DNA of 64,000 bases from Ganoderma boninense. Taxonomy: Eukaryota; Basidiomycota; Agaricomycetes; Polyporales; Polyporaceae. The stretch lies in the NCBI GenBank assembly GCA_002900995.3, contig CM035306.1, forward strand, positions 930,001 to 994,000, read 5' to 3'. The first letter of the stretch is position 1; every line of letters begins with the position of its first letter. The notes beneath the pieces are model-generated. The model did not search any database, was not told the origin of the DNA, and saw nothing but the letters and a program-made list of their open reading frames with translations. Below are positions 33,443 to 49,811 of this stretch, one piece after another. Made by a program: the position numbers and the translations under genes.

Positions 33443-36400
33443 CTACGACAATGCTTGTTAGTCCGCCTCCTGTTCTGTATCCAATGGACATTCACTTCGC
33501 ATGTGAAATGGTAATCCGCGTCCTGAACCGTCTCAAGTGTTGGTTAATGAGCCTCGCGGCTGAATATTCAATACTCGGGATTCGGGAGCCGTACTTATCT
33601 CCTCGGTGTCCTGTATGTGTTTCGATTCCGCGTGCAATAATCCCTCTGATGTCGTTGATGAGGGGCCTCGGTCACCACCCGGAACCCCTGGCATTTCGAG
33701 TTGTCCTTCGGAGGGCTGCAGGCAAATTAGCTACTTTCAAGCTCCTCTCCCCGACTGCAGCTCCGCTCGGCTGTACGACGCAGCGAGTGCAACGATCGCG
33801 CCCAGCGAGGCGGCCTGCTCTTTTCCTGGAAGCCACGCAAGTAGTGGGACGCCACCGATGGAGCATGGCGAGGCATGGAGGGAGGCCTCGATCGTGTCTC
33901 ATGTGCCCAGACTCCCGATGCACGACCACGATGAGGTCCCCTCGGCGATACCTCCCAACTCCACCAGTGTTCTGTCCTGTTCACGTTCACGTTCAGCTCT
34001 CGCGCACTTGCCTTCCTCGCATCCCGAATATCACGGATTGTTTCAGGACGACAGTAATGGGATAGCACGCACCCCTGCCACGGCACATGGTGCGCACGGG
34101 TTCCGTAGACGACGTCAGTGGTTACTTCATCCTGGCCCGCTCGTCACTGTCAGCGCCGTCCCCTCCCTACCGACCAGTCGAGGACATTGTTGTTCGTACT
34201 GTAGGTACGTAGGCCCCTGCTCGCGCTGCGCCTCGGCCCTACGCGCAGCTCGCCAGGACCACGACGTCGACAGGGACTCTCGGACATTGTGTCGCACCAT
34301 CGCAGCACATAGGCCCGATCGTCACGATCCAAACTCGAACTTGTCACTTGAATTCCGAATACCCTCAGGCAGCTGGTAAGTGCTATACTCGATGCGAAGA
34401 GCCCTCTCGATTCCTGGCCTTTTCTTCACCGGAGCCTGGGCCCGTCGAAGGGGGGCGCAAATCCTCATTTGTAGTACTTACTAGTGTTTATTATGTTTCG
34501 ACCCCAGCCAGCTCCCAAGATCACTGGTCGGTGCCCTTCGAATGCAATGCCGTCGGCCTCCCGCCGCTGGTTCCTTCCCAATGCCTGGAAACCCTGAGGT
34601 CTGAGGCCCGAAACCCGTCGAAACCTGAGGAGATCACCCGGTGCGCCACTAGTGGCTGGTGTGCCTCTCCAAGCCCCCGATTCCGCGCCAGGTGATTCGA
34701 TCGATGGTGCCCTGGAATATGACGCTGCCTGCCAGTCAGGCACTCCGAGAATCCCGGAAAACATGACAGCTGGTTTTCCGAGATTCCCGGGATGCTGCTG
34801 CTGTTGGAGGCTGAAAAACGAGACCACAATAGTGCACTTGTGCGAGCAGAGTATTGTCAATTCCCTGCACACGAGTATGGACAGGTCGTTACGTTCCTTG
34901 ACTGGTTATGGGGCCAAGCGGGTGGAACTATGCTACCTGAGAAAGGCTAAACGGGCGTGGCTGAGGATTGGCTTCGAATCGAGTTGCTGCCTCGTCCAGG
35001 GTCATTCATCGTACCTCGAACTAACTAAATGCTGAAAAGGTGGCAAAGTCAGCAGGACGGTGATAATCATGGGAATACAAGCCATGGAGCTACCTACGCG
35101 ATCTTATTTGACTCACCACACTGCAGAGAACCTTGACATGTAGAGGCACTGAGAACGATGCGAGCCAGACAGCCATCGCTCTGATCAAAGATTGGAATTG
35201 AAGAGCTCGAACAACAGATCGTTGTGCTCTTCAGGTTGCAACGGCACATGCTAACGCTGTTCAGCGGTTCGAGTGGCACGGGGCTCCTTCGATTCCCAGC
35301 AGCATGATTTGGTCTGCTCAATTGTCTGTGATTTGTAAAGGGTAAACGCGTAGTGCCACCCATCTCCTCCCGGTGAAGTATCTGATGAAAATAGCGCTCA
35401 GCTGAGGGAGGTTCGTGCCAGAAGCATCAAACCTAGCTACTTATAGGGCTGCCGCCAGTCGAAAAGGAGAAAGGCTTTCCTGGACTGGTTGCATGTGGAC
35501 GTACGTGGGAGGGAAGCGCTGAGGTCGATTTGCTACTTGTCGTCCGCCTGTTGTTTGGCCAAGGATCTGCCATTGTTGCGTGTTATAGTAGCCTATGGTA
35601 GCAGGGTTAACAGGAAACTCAGGGGAACCATGTGTGACTTACATGATGACCCATACCGCCAAGCGATTGCCATTGTGGCGCGTGCCGAGCCCTGCCGAGC
35701 CGTCCATCGCGCATACATTATGCATACACATCGGCCAGATTTTCGACCGTCTCGAATTTCCTCTTGCTCCTCGACCACAATGTCCACCACCCACGCTCAT
35801 CCTCCTCCAACTTTCCGCCCATGCTCTGCGCGCTGTGTATACTCGTCTGGTACCTGCCGCCTGACTACGGGCGTCTGTCTTCTGTCGCATTGGCGCCAAC
35901 GCACGCTTCGCAGGCCATTCCCGTCGCTCGACCGACGAGGTGTTCTCTGCGCGCTAGGTCCGTCACAATGTCCGCACATAACTTCAGTAGTGCCTAGCCA
36001 TGCATGCTCACGGCAGAACTCGCAACACAGATTGACACCGACCAACCGAAGGTCGCTGCCGCCCTCGCCTGACCCGCACGATCATCGATAACTTTCAGTT
36101 TCAACCCACCCACACGAGCCATGCCGTAGTCCCGCTCTCAGGACTGCGACTTTCTGGTCTTGTGAGTGCCCGGAGGCTCCGTTCTGGCCCGCTCGAGCAG
36201 CGTCCAATGTGTCATCCTTTTCAATGCTTTGGGAGTCCGCTTTTCGTTACTCGTACGGATAACGAGCAGCGGGATTCTCATCTTCCAACCCGCGCTTCCG
36301 TTGTCCGAGAGGCATCCATGGTTGTTCTGATGCTTCGCTAAAAGCGTGGATAGCGCGGCCAACGTTGTCCATTGCGAGTGCGGGCTGACAGCGGACGCGA

Positions 36401-36958
36401 ATAGCCCAACTATTCGGGGGTGGGCGGAGGATCGCCGTTTCACTTGGGGGAGCTCGGCGCTGTAAATGACGATACGATGGCCAGGAATAACGAGAGGCGA
36501 TGCTCTAGACTGGAGACAACCCTGTAGGGTCGCGGTGACGGTTGGAGGAGAATGGGGACCTTCCGTTTGGTGCGATAACCTTTGGCGCTGAATTTTGTCA
36601 CGTGACTTACTCCCTTTGGCAGGAACTTTTCGACTTCGTGTCCTGAGGGCTTTTGGCCGTTCGCTCCTCCGCTCGGACCAGCCGTTCTCGACGGGTGTCG
36701 CGATCCAATGGTGCCACACATGTGCGAAAATTCTTTCGGAGGTCCTTCCGATAAGAAACGGAACAGCCGCGCAATTAAAATTCACTGTGGCCGGTGACAC
36801 TGGCTTAAGGCCCACTGGCCGGACTTCGAGGCGATCTGCTCCCCTTCTTCTCCAGCTCATAAGTCCCCTCTCAGCTTGTCTCCTGACGAAGACCCGCTTC
36901 GTCCGCTTTCCTTCGCTCTCTGGGCGCCCTTCTGTCTCTCAAGCCACTTACCGACAAC
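33443..36958. other. Gene-poor 3.5-kb region
   Basis: No gene could be supported. The best stretch is 34104-34379 on the plus strand, where VDDVSGYFILARSS and RPVEDIVVRTV are followed by a GTACGT donor at 34204 and an in-frame second exon to a stop at 34379; no upstream start or family was found. A 240-codon minus-strand frame (36138-36860) has no motif. Partly repeated CCGAGA(A/T)TCCCGG words lie near 34746-34790. The last 100 bp, with CTTCTC-type pyrimidine runs, are probably the promoter of the cation pump. Confidence 0.35.
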
Positions 36959-41843
<4,885 letters not shown>

Positions 41844-42072
41844 CACTCGCGCATTCAAGTCTCTTTCGCATACCATAGAATCCATGAAGCGATGACGAAG
41901 CAACCAGTTATGACACACTAACGATGTGCCTTCGGACGAAGATCATGTACTACAGTTTCCCCGCCTTGTACAAGTAATTTTCAGGATTTTCTCTCCTCGC
42001 TAGAACCATTGGCATTTCGACATGATCATTACAGAGACGGCGAAAGCAGCAGATATAGGGAACGGGACTTGT

Positions 42073-42892
42073 TCAAGAAACCGTGACGAAAGCAATGCAT
42101 CCGAGTAACGATGCACGGCAATAGAACCCGCGAACTACTAACTTATAGAACCCCCGACTGGGGATGCTCCACTTCTCTTCTCCCCCGGGGATCGACATCC
42201 CCATGTTGCGCTCCAACGAGCCAAGCCTCCCGCGCATCCGGCAGGACGAGGAGTGGGCGCTAGCGCCTCTGGCCTGTATATCGCGGCGGATGCTCGGTGA
42301 GAGGCCATACCCACGTGCATCGTCCAGGTACACGGTATGTCCTGGAGAGAGGTTGACGGGGACATTGTGTTTGGTGTCGTAGAAGTCGAGGAAGAACTGG
42401 CCATGCTCCCCATCCAAAATTTGGAGGGCTACGGAGAGTCACGGAACGGACGCTGTAGACGTTCGGCCCGTCCGGGTGAGGCTTGACCTAGAGTTGACGT
42501 GATGGTAAGTATGACGTCCAGTTGCATGCGGAGACGGCGCGACAGGCGAGAATGCCAGGATGAGAGTGAGGCGGGGAGGAGGAAACTTGCTCCTATTACG
42601 CAGATGCCGCCTCTATCTGCGCCATACGCTCGTATCCGTGGAGATACACGTCCAATGTATCCTCGGTGGCACCAACCATGAACCGAAACTCGCGCAGCTC
42701 GTCCGCGTTCGAGAATTTATGGCCCGGAACAACGCTCAACAGCTATCCATCACCCTTTCAGGATGCAACGGGTGCCTTATAGCTTACTTGAGATCCGTGG
42801 GCACTCGCTCACGACTCGAATTTTTCATGGGGCGCGCAGTGGGAGAAGAGCCAGAGGTGCGGTTGAATATGGAATGACGTAATGGACTCCAT
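42073..42892 (-). CDS. Unrecognised three-exon protein
   Basis: Seen only after splicing: exon 1 (42892-42813) encodes MESITSFHIQPHLWLFSHC and more. A 78-bp intron (GTGAGC...TTGAG) leads to exon 2 (42734-42600) with FSNADELREFRFMVGATEDT and LHGYERMAQIEAAS. A 171-bp intron (GTAATA...CGTAG) leads to exon 3 from 42428, which continues ALQILDGEHGQFFLDFYDT, VPVNLSPGHTVYLDDA and ends at 42073. Phases match at both joins, and the protein of about 190 residues reads like a folded, acidic domain with a basic Arg/Ser tail. No known family was recognised, and the distal part of exon 3 may contain a further intron. The plus-strand frames over it (42164-42382, 42560-42877) are shadows. Support is the phase match and residue pattern only. 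Confidence 0.5.
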
Positions 42893-43264
42893 CGGGCGCT
42901 TGGCTTGCCTAACTCATCCGTCTGCCCACTGTCACCACAGCGCGTGTGTAAAGGAAGCATGGCCAATTTGAAGTTAAAACATAACACTCATTGAGTGGCT
43001 AACAAGAGAAACGACGAGGAGTATAAAGAGGACCGGTTGTGAGCGCACGAGTAAGTACACTACATAGCACTTCGGCCCAAAAAAAATTCAAAACAGTAAC
43101 AGCCAGAGAAGAAGAAGCATCATTCACTGAGTCCCCAGTCAGTAGGTCGCCTATGTAACTGCCGACTTTAACCTACATATAGCAACAATATAGTTAATGA
43201 AGAATCCCACTCAAGTCATTTGGGCGTCGAACCACAGATAACGCGGAGAAACAAGACCCGATTC
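42893..43264. other. Intergenic, no gene seen
   Basis: Between the start of the unrecognised gene and the P450 stop. AT-rich around 42950-43200 with an A-rich run (AAAAAAAATTCAAAACAG near 43078-43097); likely promoter on one side and terminator on the other. Confidence 0.4.
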
Positions 43265-45721
43265 TTACGGAGCGAGGCTGACTTTGAGGACCATCTCGGG
43301 CTTCGGGTTCTCGTAGCTGGCCGACGGGAACGAGATCGCAGCGAAGTTCCACACGAAGGGCTTCTCTGAGAGCTCGAACTTGAAGCGGGAGACGAGCAGG
43401 CAGAGCACGATTTCTAGAACACACGACAGACCGGGTTAGACTGAGGCATCGTACATCCTGCATGTGAATGAATGGCGGACGCACTCATTTCCAGCTGCGA
43501 GAACTTGAAACCGCTGCATCATCGTCATCATTTGAACAGAGATCCATCGTCAGTTCCACTCCATTCCACCCGCCACCTGCCGCACTAGCGAAGCAACTTA
43601 CATGCACGCGCGTGCCCCCGCGAGGAACGTCATCCTACGATCGCCAGCGCCGGACGTTAGCGAAAACTTACAACCATCCGCACATCCTAATGTACGTTGG
43701 AGAGGATAAGTACTCACAGATTTGCATATATCCCGGGCACATGCGCCTCTTCGACCGACTTGGGCAGCGGCGCGAGCCAGCGCTCGGGCTTCCACTCGAG
43801 CGCGTCCTCGCCCCAGACGGCCTTGTTCCTGTTGCACGCGGGGAGGTTGGAGATGACGATCGTGCCTTTTGGGATGGGGATCTCGCTCATTATCGCGCCG
43901 TCGACGCCGCGGAGCGGCTGCGAGAGCGGGAGGACCGTGTCGTTCTTCGCTCTAGCGTGCGGTCATCAGAGTCAGCTATTTCCTGTCCATCCCTAGGGGG
44001 TGGAACTCGGGCGGTGGCGGTAGTGGCCATAACTTACTGTCTGATCGAAATGTTCGCCGGGGCATACCTGCGAACACGTCAGATCGCGGCTCGGTGGCAG
44101 ATACAAACCACTTACAGGCGCAGCGTCTCGCGACAGACCGCGTCGAGATAGGGCAGCGCAGAAAGCTCGTCGTACGGGATCTCCATGCCGTACTGATCGA
44201 TGGCTGCGCGCATCTCCGCGCGAAGTTTGTCCTGGACGTCTGGGTGCTGGCAGAGCAGATGGAAGATGCGCGAGAGGGCGTTCGACGTGGTGTCCACCCC
44301 GGCCAGGATGAACATGCTAGAGTTGCGGCGAAACGGGTCAGCCACGATCAAAAGAGTGCGCGGGAGATTGAATGAGGGGTACGCACTTCATCTGTGCGAG
44401 CAGCTCGCTATCAGGAAGCCGGTCCTCGTCCGCAGCCTTCATGTTCTCTTTGACTATTGCCGTCATGAGAAATTCGTCCCTTACGAAACTTGAAGTGCGG
44501 AAAATCACGCACGGAGGATGCTCAGCATATCCTTGCCCTCGCCGACAGCGAGGAGCGTCTCCTGGTCTCCCCGCTCAATCGCAGCCTTCTTCTCGTTGTA
44601 TATCTCCAGCGAGCGATGGTGCATGATGTCGCTGATCGTCTTGATGCGCTGGACCGACTTGATCGGCAAGCAATCCAGAAGGAACCTGCGGAAACGCGGG
44701 GGACCGAGCTTAACGACCAGAGGCACGAACACCCTCACCCACTGAGCATCCAAAAAGGCAGGCCTGAAAGGAGAGGAAGCCTCAGCCGTGGACGCAAATT
44801 GATGACACAGCTGAGCTGCGACACGCACACGAACGACTTGACGGCCTCCGCAAAGTCGTTATGGACCTCCTCGACAAGGGGATCGAAGGAGTAACCCATC
44901 ATGCCTTGTCCGACGAGCTCGAGCGCGGTGCGTCCCATCCATTCCAGAACGTCGAGGTCCTTTGGACCGTCCTTGACCTGGCGCTCGATGGCGGTCCTCA
45001 GCTAGAACCCGGACGCAGGCATTCAGTTCGATTGGTCTGAGAAGCGAATGAAACAGCACTGCATGTAATGCACCTTCCCAGCGACGCTGTAGAATATCGG
45101 AGACAAGCCGCGCATATGGGCGATGGAAAATGCCGGGTTGAGGAGCTTGCGTTGCCTCTTGTGCTCTGGCCCGAATGCTGCGAGCAGACCAGGTCCAAGG
45201 ATCAAGCGGGCAGTCCTGTGGGGTGCGTGTGATGTGGTCAGGCCGCCGCCACGCTGACTTGTGAGCAGAATTAATGTACAGCATGATCTGCAAACCCCTG
45301 TCGTAGCTGTCCTGGTCTTTGACGTGGACCGAGTACAGGGCCCTGGGATCAAACGTATGTATCATTCTGGACTGGAATGCAGCACGCTGTTAGTCCCTGA
45401 AGTACTGAATAAACATAAACGGTAACTTACCCCGAAGAAGCCATACAGCTTTGATACAGGCCCACAAGTGTCGATGAGGTTGGTGATGAACTCCTTGTTG
45501 TCGCGGGCGAATAACTGACTAACATTGCCTAGAAGGTTTTAGGGTACCGTCACATCCCCTTGCCCTGTTATGTGTAAGTAGACATTCGGACCTGAGAAGA
45601 AGGAGACGGATTGAGGTCCTGGAATATTGTCGACCGTCGTCCGTAGAATATAGGGGCTGAGAAGGCGCCATAGGGGAAGGACGATGGCGAGGACGACGGC
45701 GATGAAGAGTGGTTGGGTCAT
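43265..45721 (-). CDS. Cytochrome P450 monooxygenase
   Basis: Role by family: heme-thiolate oxygenase of the ER membrane, acting on hydrophobic substrates with a P450 reductase. Seen: an N-terminal anchor (MTQPLFIAVVLAIVLPLWRL), the proline-rich IPGPQSVSFFSG, the C-helix run AFGPEHKRQRKLLNPAFS, the oxygen-binding I-helix SMFILAGVDTTSNALSRIF, the K-helix ETLRL, and the heme loop FLAGARACIGFKFSQLEM with Cys as fifth ligand. The C-terminal sheet is VSRFKFELSEKPFVWNFAAI. About ten introns interrupt it. The heme loop itself is split three ways (ARAC-I/GFKFSQLEM-K/IVLC), each join in phase. The ATG at 45721 is the only good start before the anchor. Family number and substrate cannot be told; no pathway neighbours. 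Confidence 0.9.
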
Positions 45722-46615
45722 ATCAGAGACTGAATAATTCTGAGGTAAATTAGGCCAGGTTCAGCCTGTGAGGTTCAGGTGCAAAGGGCAGTGGCAGGCG
45801 AATGCATGTTACTGACCCACATGTTAAAGTTGAATGTTCCACTGCTGGCAGGTGGGGTGCATTTGTATGGGTTGCATGTCCGCCGCGGCCTAAGGTCAAT
45901 ATTTCGCAGAGTTTGCGACTGAAGGGTGTCGAAGGCAAATAAGTTGACTTCGTCTCTCAGTGGGATGGTGGTCGAACGGGAAACAGAGGCGGATCGCTCT
46001 CAGCGTCCTCCTCCGAGCGTCTGTCGCCAGCCAGCCGCGGGCGCGGATACTTAGTACGACCACTTCAATCGCTGTATAAATGGTGCAAATGAGTAACTGG
46101 TGGCACTCTCTTCCATTTGGTTTTATGTCTATGATGGTGTCAATTGCGCTGGGTGACGGTGATAATATATAGGGACGTAGCAGTTCAAGTCCGTGTAGTC
46201 TAAGTAGCAAGTCCGTTGTGATGAGCAATCCTGAGACTCGGATGATACAGCCAACACATAAATAGCGGGTGAGGAAAGAGTGGCATGAACGTATATACTA
46301 ATACTATAGGGCGAGGGATAGTAGGTAGGTGGTAAAACCACCAGAAAGTACGAGGTACATGCATTGGAGCATGGACAGAGAGCAGTCGCATGGGACCGGA
46401 CGCCTGCGCCCAGAGACAACTGTACACTGGTACTTATACTGTGCATGTCCGGCAGGAGATACGAGCGAGTAAGAACCGCGTACAAATCTCGTACGGCACC
46501 GGTTATCTGCGGTGAACTTGTACCAGTCCTGCGACGATCCGGTCCTTCCGCTCTGCGGAACATAATGTGGGGTCGGGGGGTGCTTTTGCTGGTTGAGCCG
46601 TGCGGCGGATACGCC
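45722..46615. other. Intergenic, no gene seen
   Basis: P450 promoter and the 3' flank of the repeat-protein gene. Moderately AT-rich; the open frames of up to 110 codons on the minus strand have no motifs. Confidence 0.45.
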
Positions 46616-47698
46616 TTAAGCCGACTCTGTCGCAGTCGAGTCATCGCTCGCCGTGGTCGTGGCAGAGTCGGTCGCGGTCGACGCGTCGCTCGTGGCGGTC
46701 GTGGCCGTGCTGTCGTCGGTGGTGGTGGCATCTGTCGCCGTCGCAGTAGCACTGTCCGTCGCGGTAGCCGTGGCACTGACTGATGCGCTGTCCGTGGTGC
46801 TGTCCGTGGCCGTAGCCGTGGAGGTCGCGCTGTCCGTCGCAGACGCAGACGCGGAGTCCGTAGCAGTCGCGGAGTCAGTCTCGGTGGCCGATGCAGAGTC
46901 GGTGGCGGTCGCGCTGTCAGTGGCCGTGGCACTCGCACTGTCAGTCGCGGTTGCGGTCTCCGTGTCGGTCGCGGTCGCGGTCGCACTATCCGTGGCCGTC
47001 GCAGTATCGGTTGCACTGTCTGTCACAGACGCAGTGTCGGTCGCGGTGGCGGAATCCGTGGCCGCAACTGTAGTGCTATCCGTGGTAGTCGGGACAGCGG
47101 ACGACCCTCTAGCGGGCCCAGAGCCCGAAGGGAAAGGACCGCCACGGTGGTGGCCACTCGGGCCTCCAAAAGGGCCTCCACTCCGCCCGCCAGGGAACCC
47201 GCTGGGACCGCCAAAGGCAAAGGCAGCCGCGCTGGGCGCCCCAGAAGGGAACGCGGTGGGGAATCCAGATGGCGCAGAGGCCGAAGGGAAGCCTGAGGGA
47301 GCGGCACCGGAGGGGAAACCGGCGGGCGCACCAGAGGGGAACCCACTCGGGGCGGCAGAGCCTGAGAGGAATCCGGTGGGGAAGCCAGAGGGGAAGCCGC
47401 TAGGGACGCCAGATGGGAAGGCGGAGGGGAATCCGCTGGGGGCGCCAGATGGGAAAGCAGAAGGGAATCCGCTAGGGACGCCAGAGGGGAAACCCGAGGG
47501 CACCCCGCTCGGCGCGTCCGAGGGCAACGCTGTAGGCGCAGCGACGACGCTGGTCGCGACCGAGGACACGTCTGGGACGGGGGCGGCAGCAACTGTACGA
47601 GACCGTGTTGAGTGAGCTGTTATGTGTGGATTGTGTGCACAGTAGTGCTCACCTCGGCCAACAAGGGCGGCGACGACGAAGTTGAGCAGATGCATCAT
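46616..47698 (-). CDS. Secreted low-complexity repeat protein, function unknown
   Basis: Seen: a short signal sequence (MMHLLNFVVAALVGR), an intron of about 66 bp (GTGAGC...ACAG) inside it, then VAAAPVPDVSSVATSVVAAP. Two repeat blocks follow: Gly-Phe-Pro-Ser-Gly units (GVPSGFPSGVPSGFPSAFPS style, about 47265-47530), then a Gly/Phe/Arg/His bridge (GGPSGFPGGRSGGPFGGPSG), then about 150 residues of Thr-Asp-Ser-Ala-Thr units (TDSATATD style, about 46620-47075). No Cys, no enzyme motif. The Thr/Ser-rich block is a likely O-glycosylation stretch. The end carries no clear hydrophobic GPI signal. Inference: an extracellular or wall-associated mucin-like protein. An upstream in-frame ATG at 47755 would bury the signal sequence. 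The open frame on the other strand is a by-product of the repeats. Confidence 0.7.
   Translation of the reverse strand: MMHLLNFVVAALVGRGEHYCAHNPHITAHSTRSRTVAAAPVPDVSSVATSVVAAPTALPSDAPSGVPSGFPSGVPSGFPSAFPSGAPSGFPSAFPSGVPSGFPSGFPTGFLSGSAAPSGFPSGAPAGFPSGAAPSGFPSASAPSGFPTAFPSGAPSAAAFAFGGPSGFPGGRSGGPFGGPSGHHRGGPFPSGSGPARGSSAVPTTTDSTTVAATDSATATDTASVTDSATDTATATDSATATATDTETATATDSASATATDSATATDSASATETDSATATDSASASATDSATSTATATDSTTDSASVSATATATDSATATATDATTTDDSTATTATSDASTATDSATTTASDDSTATESA
46620..47075 (-). repeat. Coding repeat: Thr-Asp-Ser-Ala-Thr units
   Basis: Degenerate 6- and 12-nt units coding T/A-D-S/T-A-T. The bases vary mostly at third positions, so the protein pattern is kept while the DNA drifts. 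Confidence 0.85.
47265..47530 (-). repeat. Coding repeat: Gly-Phe-Pro-Ser-Gly units
   Basis: Tandem 12-15 nt units coding GFPSG, GVPSG, AFPSG and related words. Larger copies of about 60 nt (GVPSGFPSAFPSGAPSGFPS) appear to be duplicated. Confidence 0.85.
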
Positions 47699-49811
47699 CT
47701 TTTGGATGTGTTTGAGGATAGCTGCAAGCGAATGCCTTACGAGGAACTGGTGCACTGCACGAAGGAAGGGTGATTAAGAAGAGGATGAGAAGGGCTGTTG
47801 AGAAGCAGCGACGACCGACAGAGGGGTTTTATATGTTTGCATAGCGCTTCCTCGAGGTCGCCGTGAGTCGCACTGGCAGCCGGGGCGAACAGCGTACTAC
47901 TCTCCCATCTGCATCTGCGCAGCCGATTGGCCGACGCGCGGATCGTCAGAACGGGTCCGTATCCTCTACATTCCATATGCATCAGCACCGGTGCCTTCCT
48001 GTTGGTTTCGAGCCCCACCCACATTTGTCGCCTGCGACCTCCTCGTTGGCGTCACCACCTGGTCTGAAGCTCATCTATCATCGAAACAACTGTGGCGAGG
48101 TACAGCACAGTCGAGTTTCAAAGTGAAGTTGGAGCGCGTTCAGCATCTACAAACGGCGGATGATGCATCCCCGGTTACTCAGTCCTTTGATGTGGGTGGG
48201 GCCGCGACGACTGCGCACCTTCTGGAAGCCCGGTGTCCTCCATGGATTGCGCAGCTGGAGGGCCTGAGTGCGTGGGTTCCTGGTTTGCGGTTTAACTGCC
48301 GTGGGAATTGTCATGTTCGCTGCGGACGGGGCAGGATGGGTTTACGAACCTGGGCCACTTCGCGGTGCCGAACGGCCTTTGCCGACGCCGCGGCCGAACT
48401 TTTGCATACCAAATTTTGTTCAGAAGAAGACTGAAAACACTCCAAGTGCTACAGCATAGCTATGGGTTCTTGCAATATGTGCATCCTTCCCTCTAGTCAT
48501 GCTCTCGAGCCGTCACTGATTTATTTCAAGTTGCAGAGTCCTCGCCCGCAGCGACCGCGACCGTCGCGCGAGCTATCACAACCCGCAGCTCGAGCTGACT
48601 GTGCCAGTGGGGGTTCGCATTGCCATTGGATTTCACGGTACCATCCCGTTTTCCTTGATGTCCGCGCCGAGGACCTAGATAGTTGGTCATGTTATAAGAC
48701 GAATTGGTAGCTGCGATCTCATGGTAAATAGACACACCGTCCATGACGAGCGCAAGCTGCTCAACCATTCCACGCGTCCCGCGCATTACGGATCCCTAAG
48801 TGCACTCTGCGGGTGCCGTGGTACACCATACGCATGAGATGGTGACCAGGGCCTAGAGAATCATCGTAGCCATGACTGTCTCGCTGCGGCGTCTGCGGAC
48901 AGGGTCAGTCGAGCTTGCGCAGCACTCACCCGGTTCCTGTCTTCTACGTCACCGTGACGGTGCCAGCGACCAGTCCGATCTCCGGCTCTCTTGAGGACAA
49001 CGTCGATATGACGAACTTGAAGGTGGGCCCGGATTCAGCATTCAAGCTTAAGCTCTCGTTACGGCCAGTGCTAGCCGATCTAGTCACTGACCAGGCGAGC
49101 TGCCTCTGTATTGAAATCTTTACGGAGGATGGTACCTTACCTGGCCCCGCTCAGAGCTCGAGGAGCAGTCGAGCAGTGCATGCGTCATCGAAGGATCAGC
49201 GGTCTTGATGACGATGAATCATGACTGACCATTCAGTGCGTAGTATGGAATAACATTTCTTGTTCCGCGGTCTTGAAGTCAGGTGATGGGCTGAAGGCTC
49301 GAATGTCCCCGGCCAAAGGTTGCGATATCACGCCTTTGCACAGCAACCCCAAGAGGTGCTTCAAGTTGAGACGGAACCTGCGAGAGCTGAGACGGTAAAA
49401 CAAAAACATCAGCGAAATCCTGTCACTCAACGACAGATCCGTACCTTGCTAAATACTTACGCGAAATTGGAAGCTGACTTAAAGCCCAACTCCTCAAAGA
49501 CGGCGCACACCAGACGAACCAGGCGTGTGTAAACAAAGGTTGTCATAAGAAATCGTAATCGAAACATAAGTCGGCGCTAGTAAGATACAAGAATTACACG
49601 ACGAAGCAACCATGGTATAAGAAGCCGAGAGAGACGCGTCCAGAGAACATAGCGAGGAAGAGGAGACAGTACACGGTGCTATTGCTATTGCTATTGCGGG
49701 TGTTGCAAATGATGATGGCGGTGGTGATGAAGACGGCGGGCATGAGGAGGGCATAACGATAGCGTGAACAGAGACGAGAGCGGAAACCTGCGCGCGAACA
49801 ATGACGTCCGC
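47699..49811. other. Intergenic 2.1 kb, no supported gene
   Basis: Beyond the TATA element, only unassigned open frames occur. Two look slightly protein-like: 48526-48786 minus (LALVMDGVSIYHEIAATNSS) and 48915-49208 plus (VTVTVPATSPISGSL). Neither has a start context, splice extension or family match. A short GCTATT repeat lies near 49678-49697. A gene here cannot be excluded. Confidence 0.35.
47827..47834 (-). promoter_or_regulatory. TATA box of the secreted repeat-protein gene
   Basis: ATATAAAA on the minus strand, about 130 bp before the proposed start at 47698. The position fits a fungal TATA box. Confidence 0.5.

Noticed and set aside
36138..36860. 240-codon minus-strand frame before the cation pump
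   Set aside because: Arg/Pro-rich, no motif, no intron pattern, and it overlaps the likely pump promoter.
46653..47615. 320-codon plus-strand frame rich in Val, Ala and Ser
   Set aside because: It is the complement of the secreted repeat protein; the repeats have no stop on either strand. No signal sequence or domain.
48526..49208. Two opposing open frames with slightly protein-like sequence
   Set aside because: No start context, splice support or family match; mentioned only in the intergenic note.
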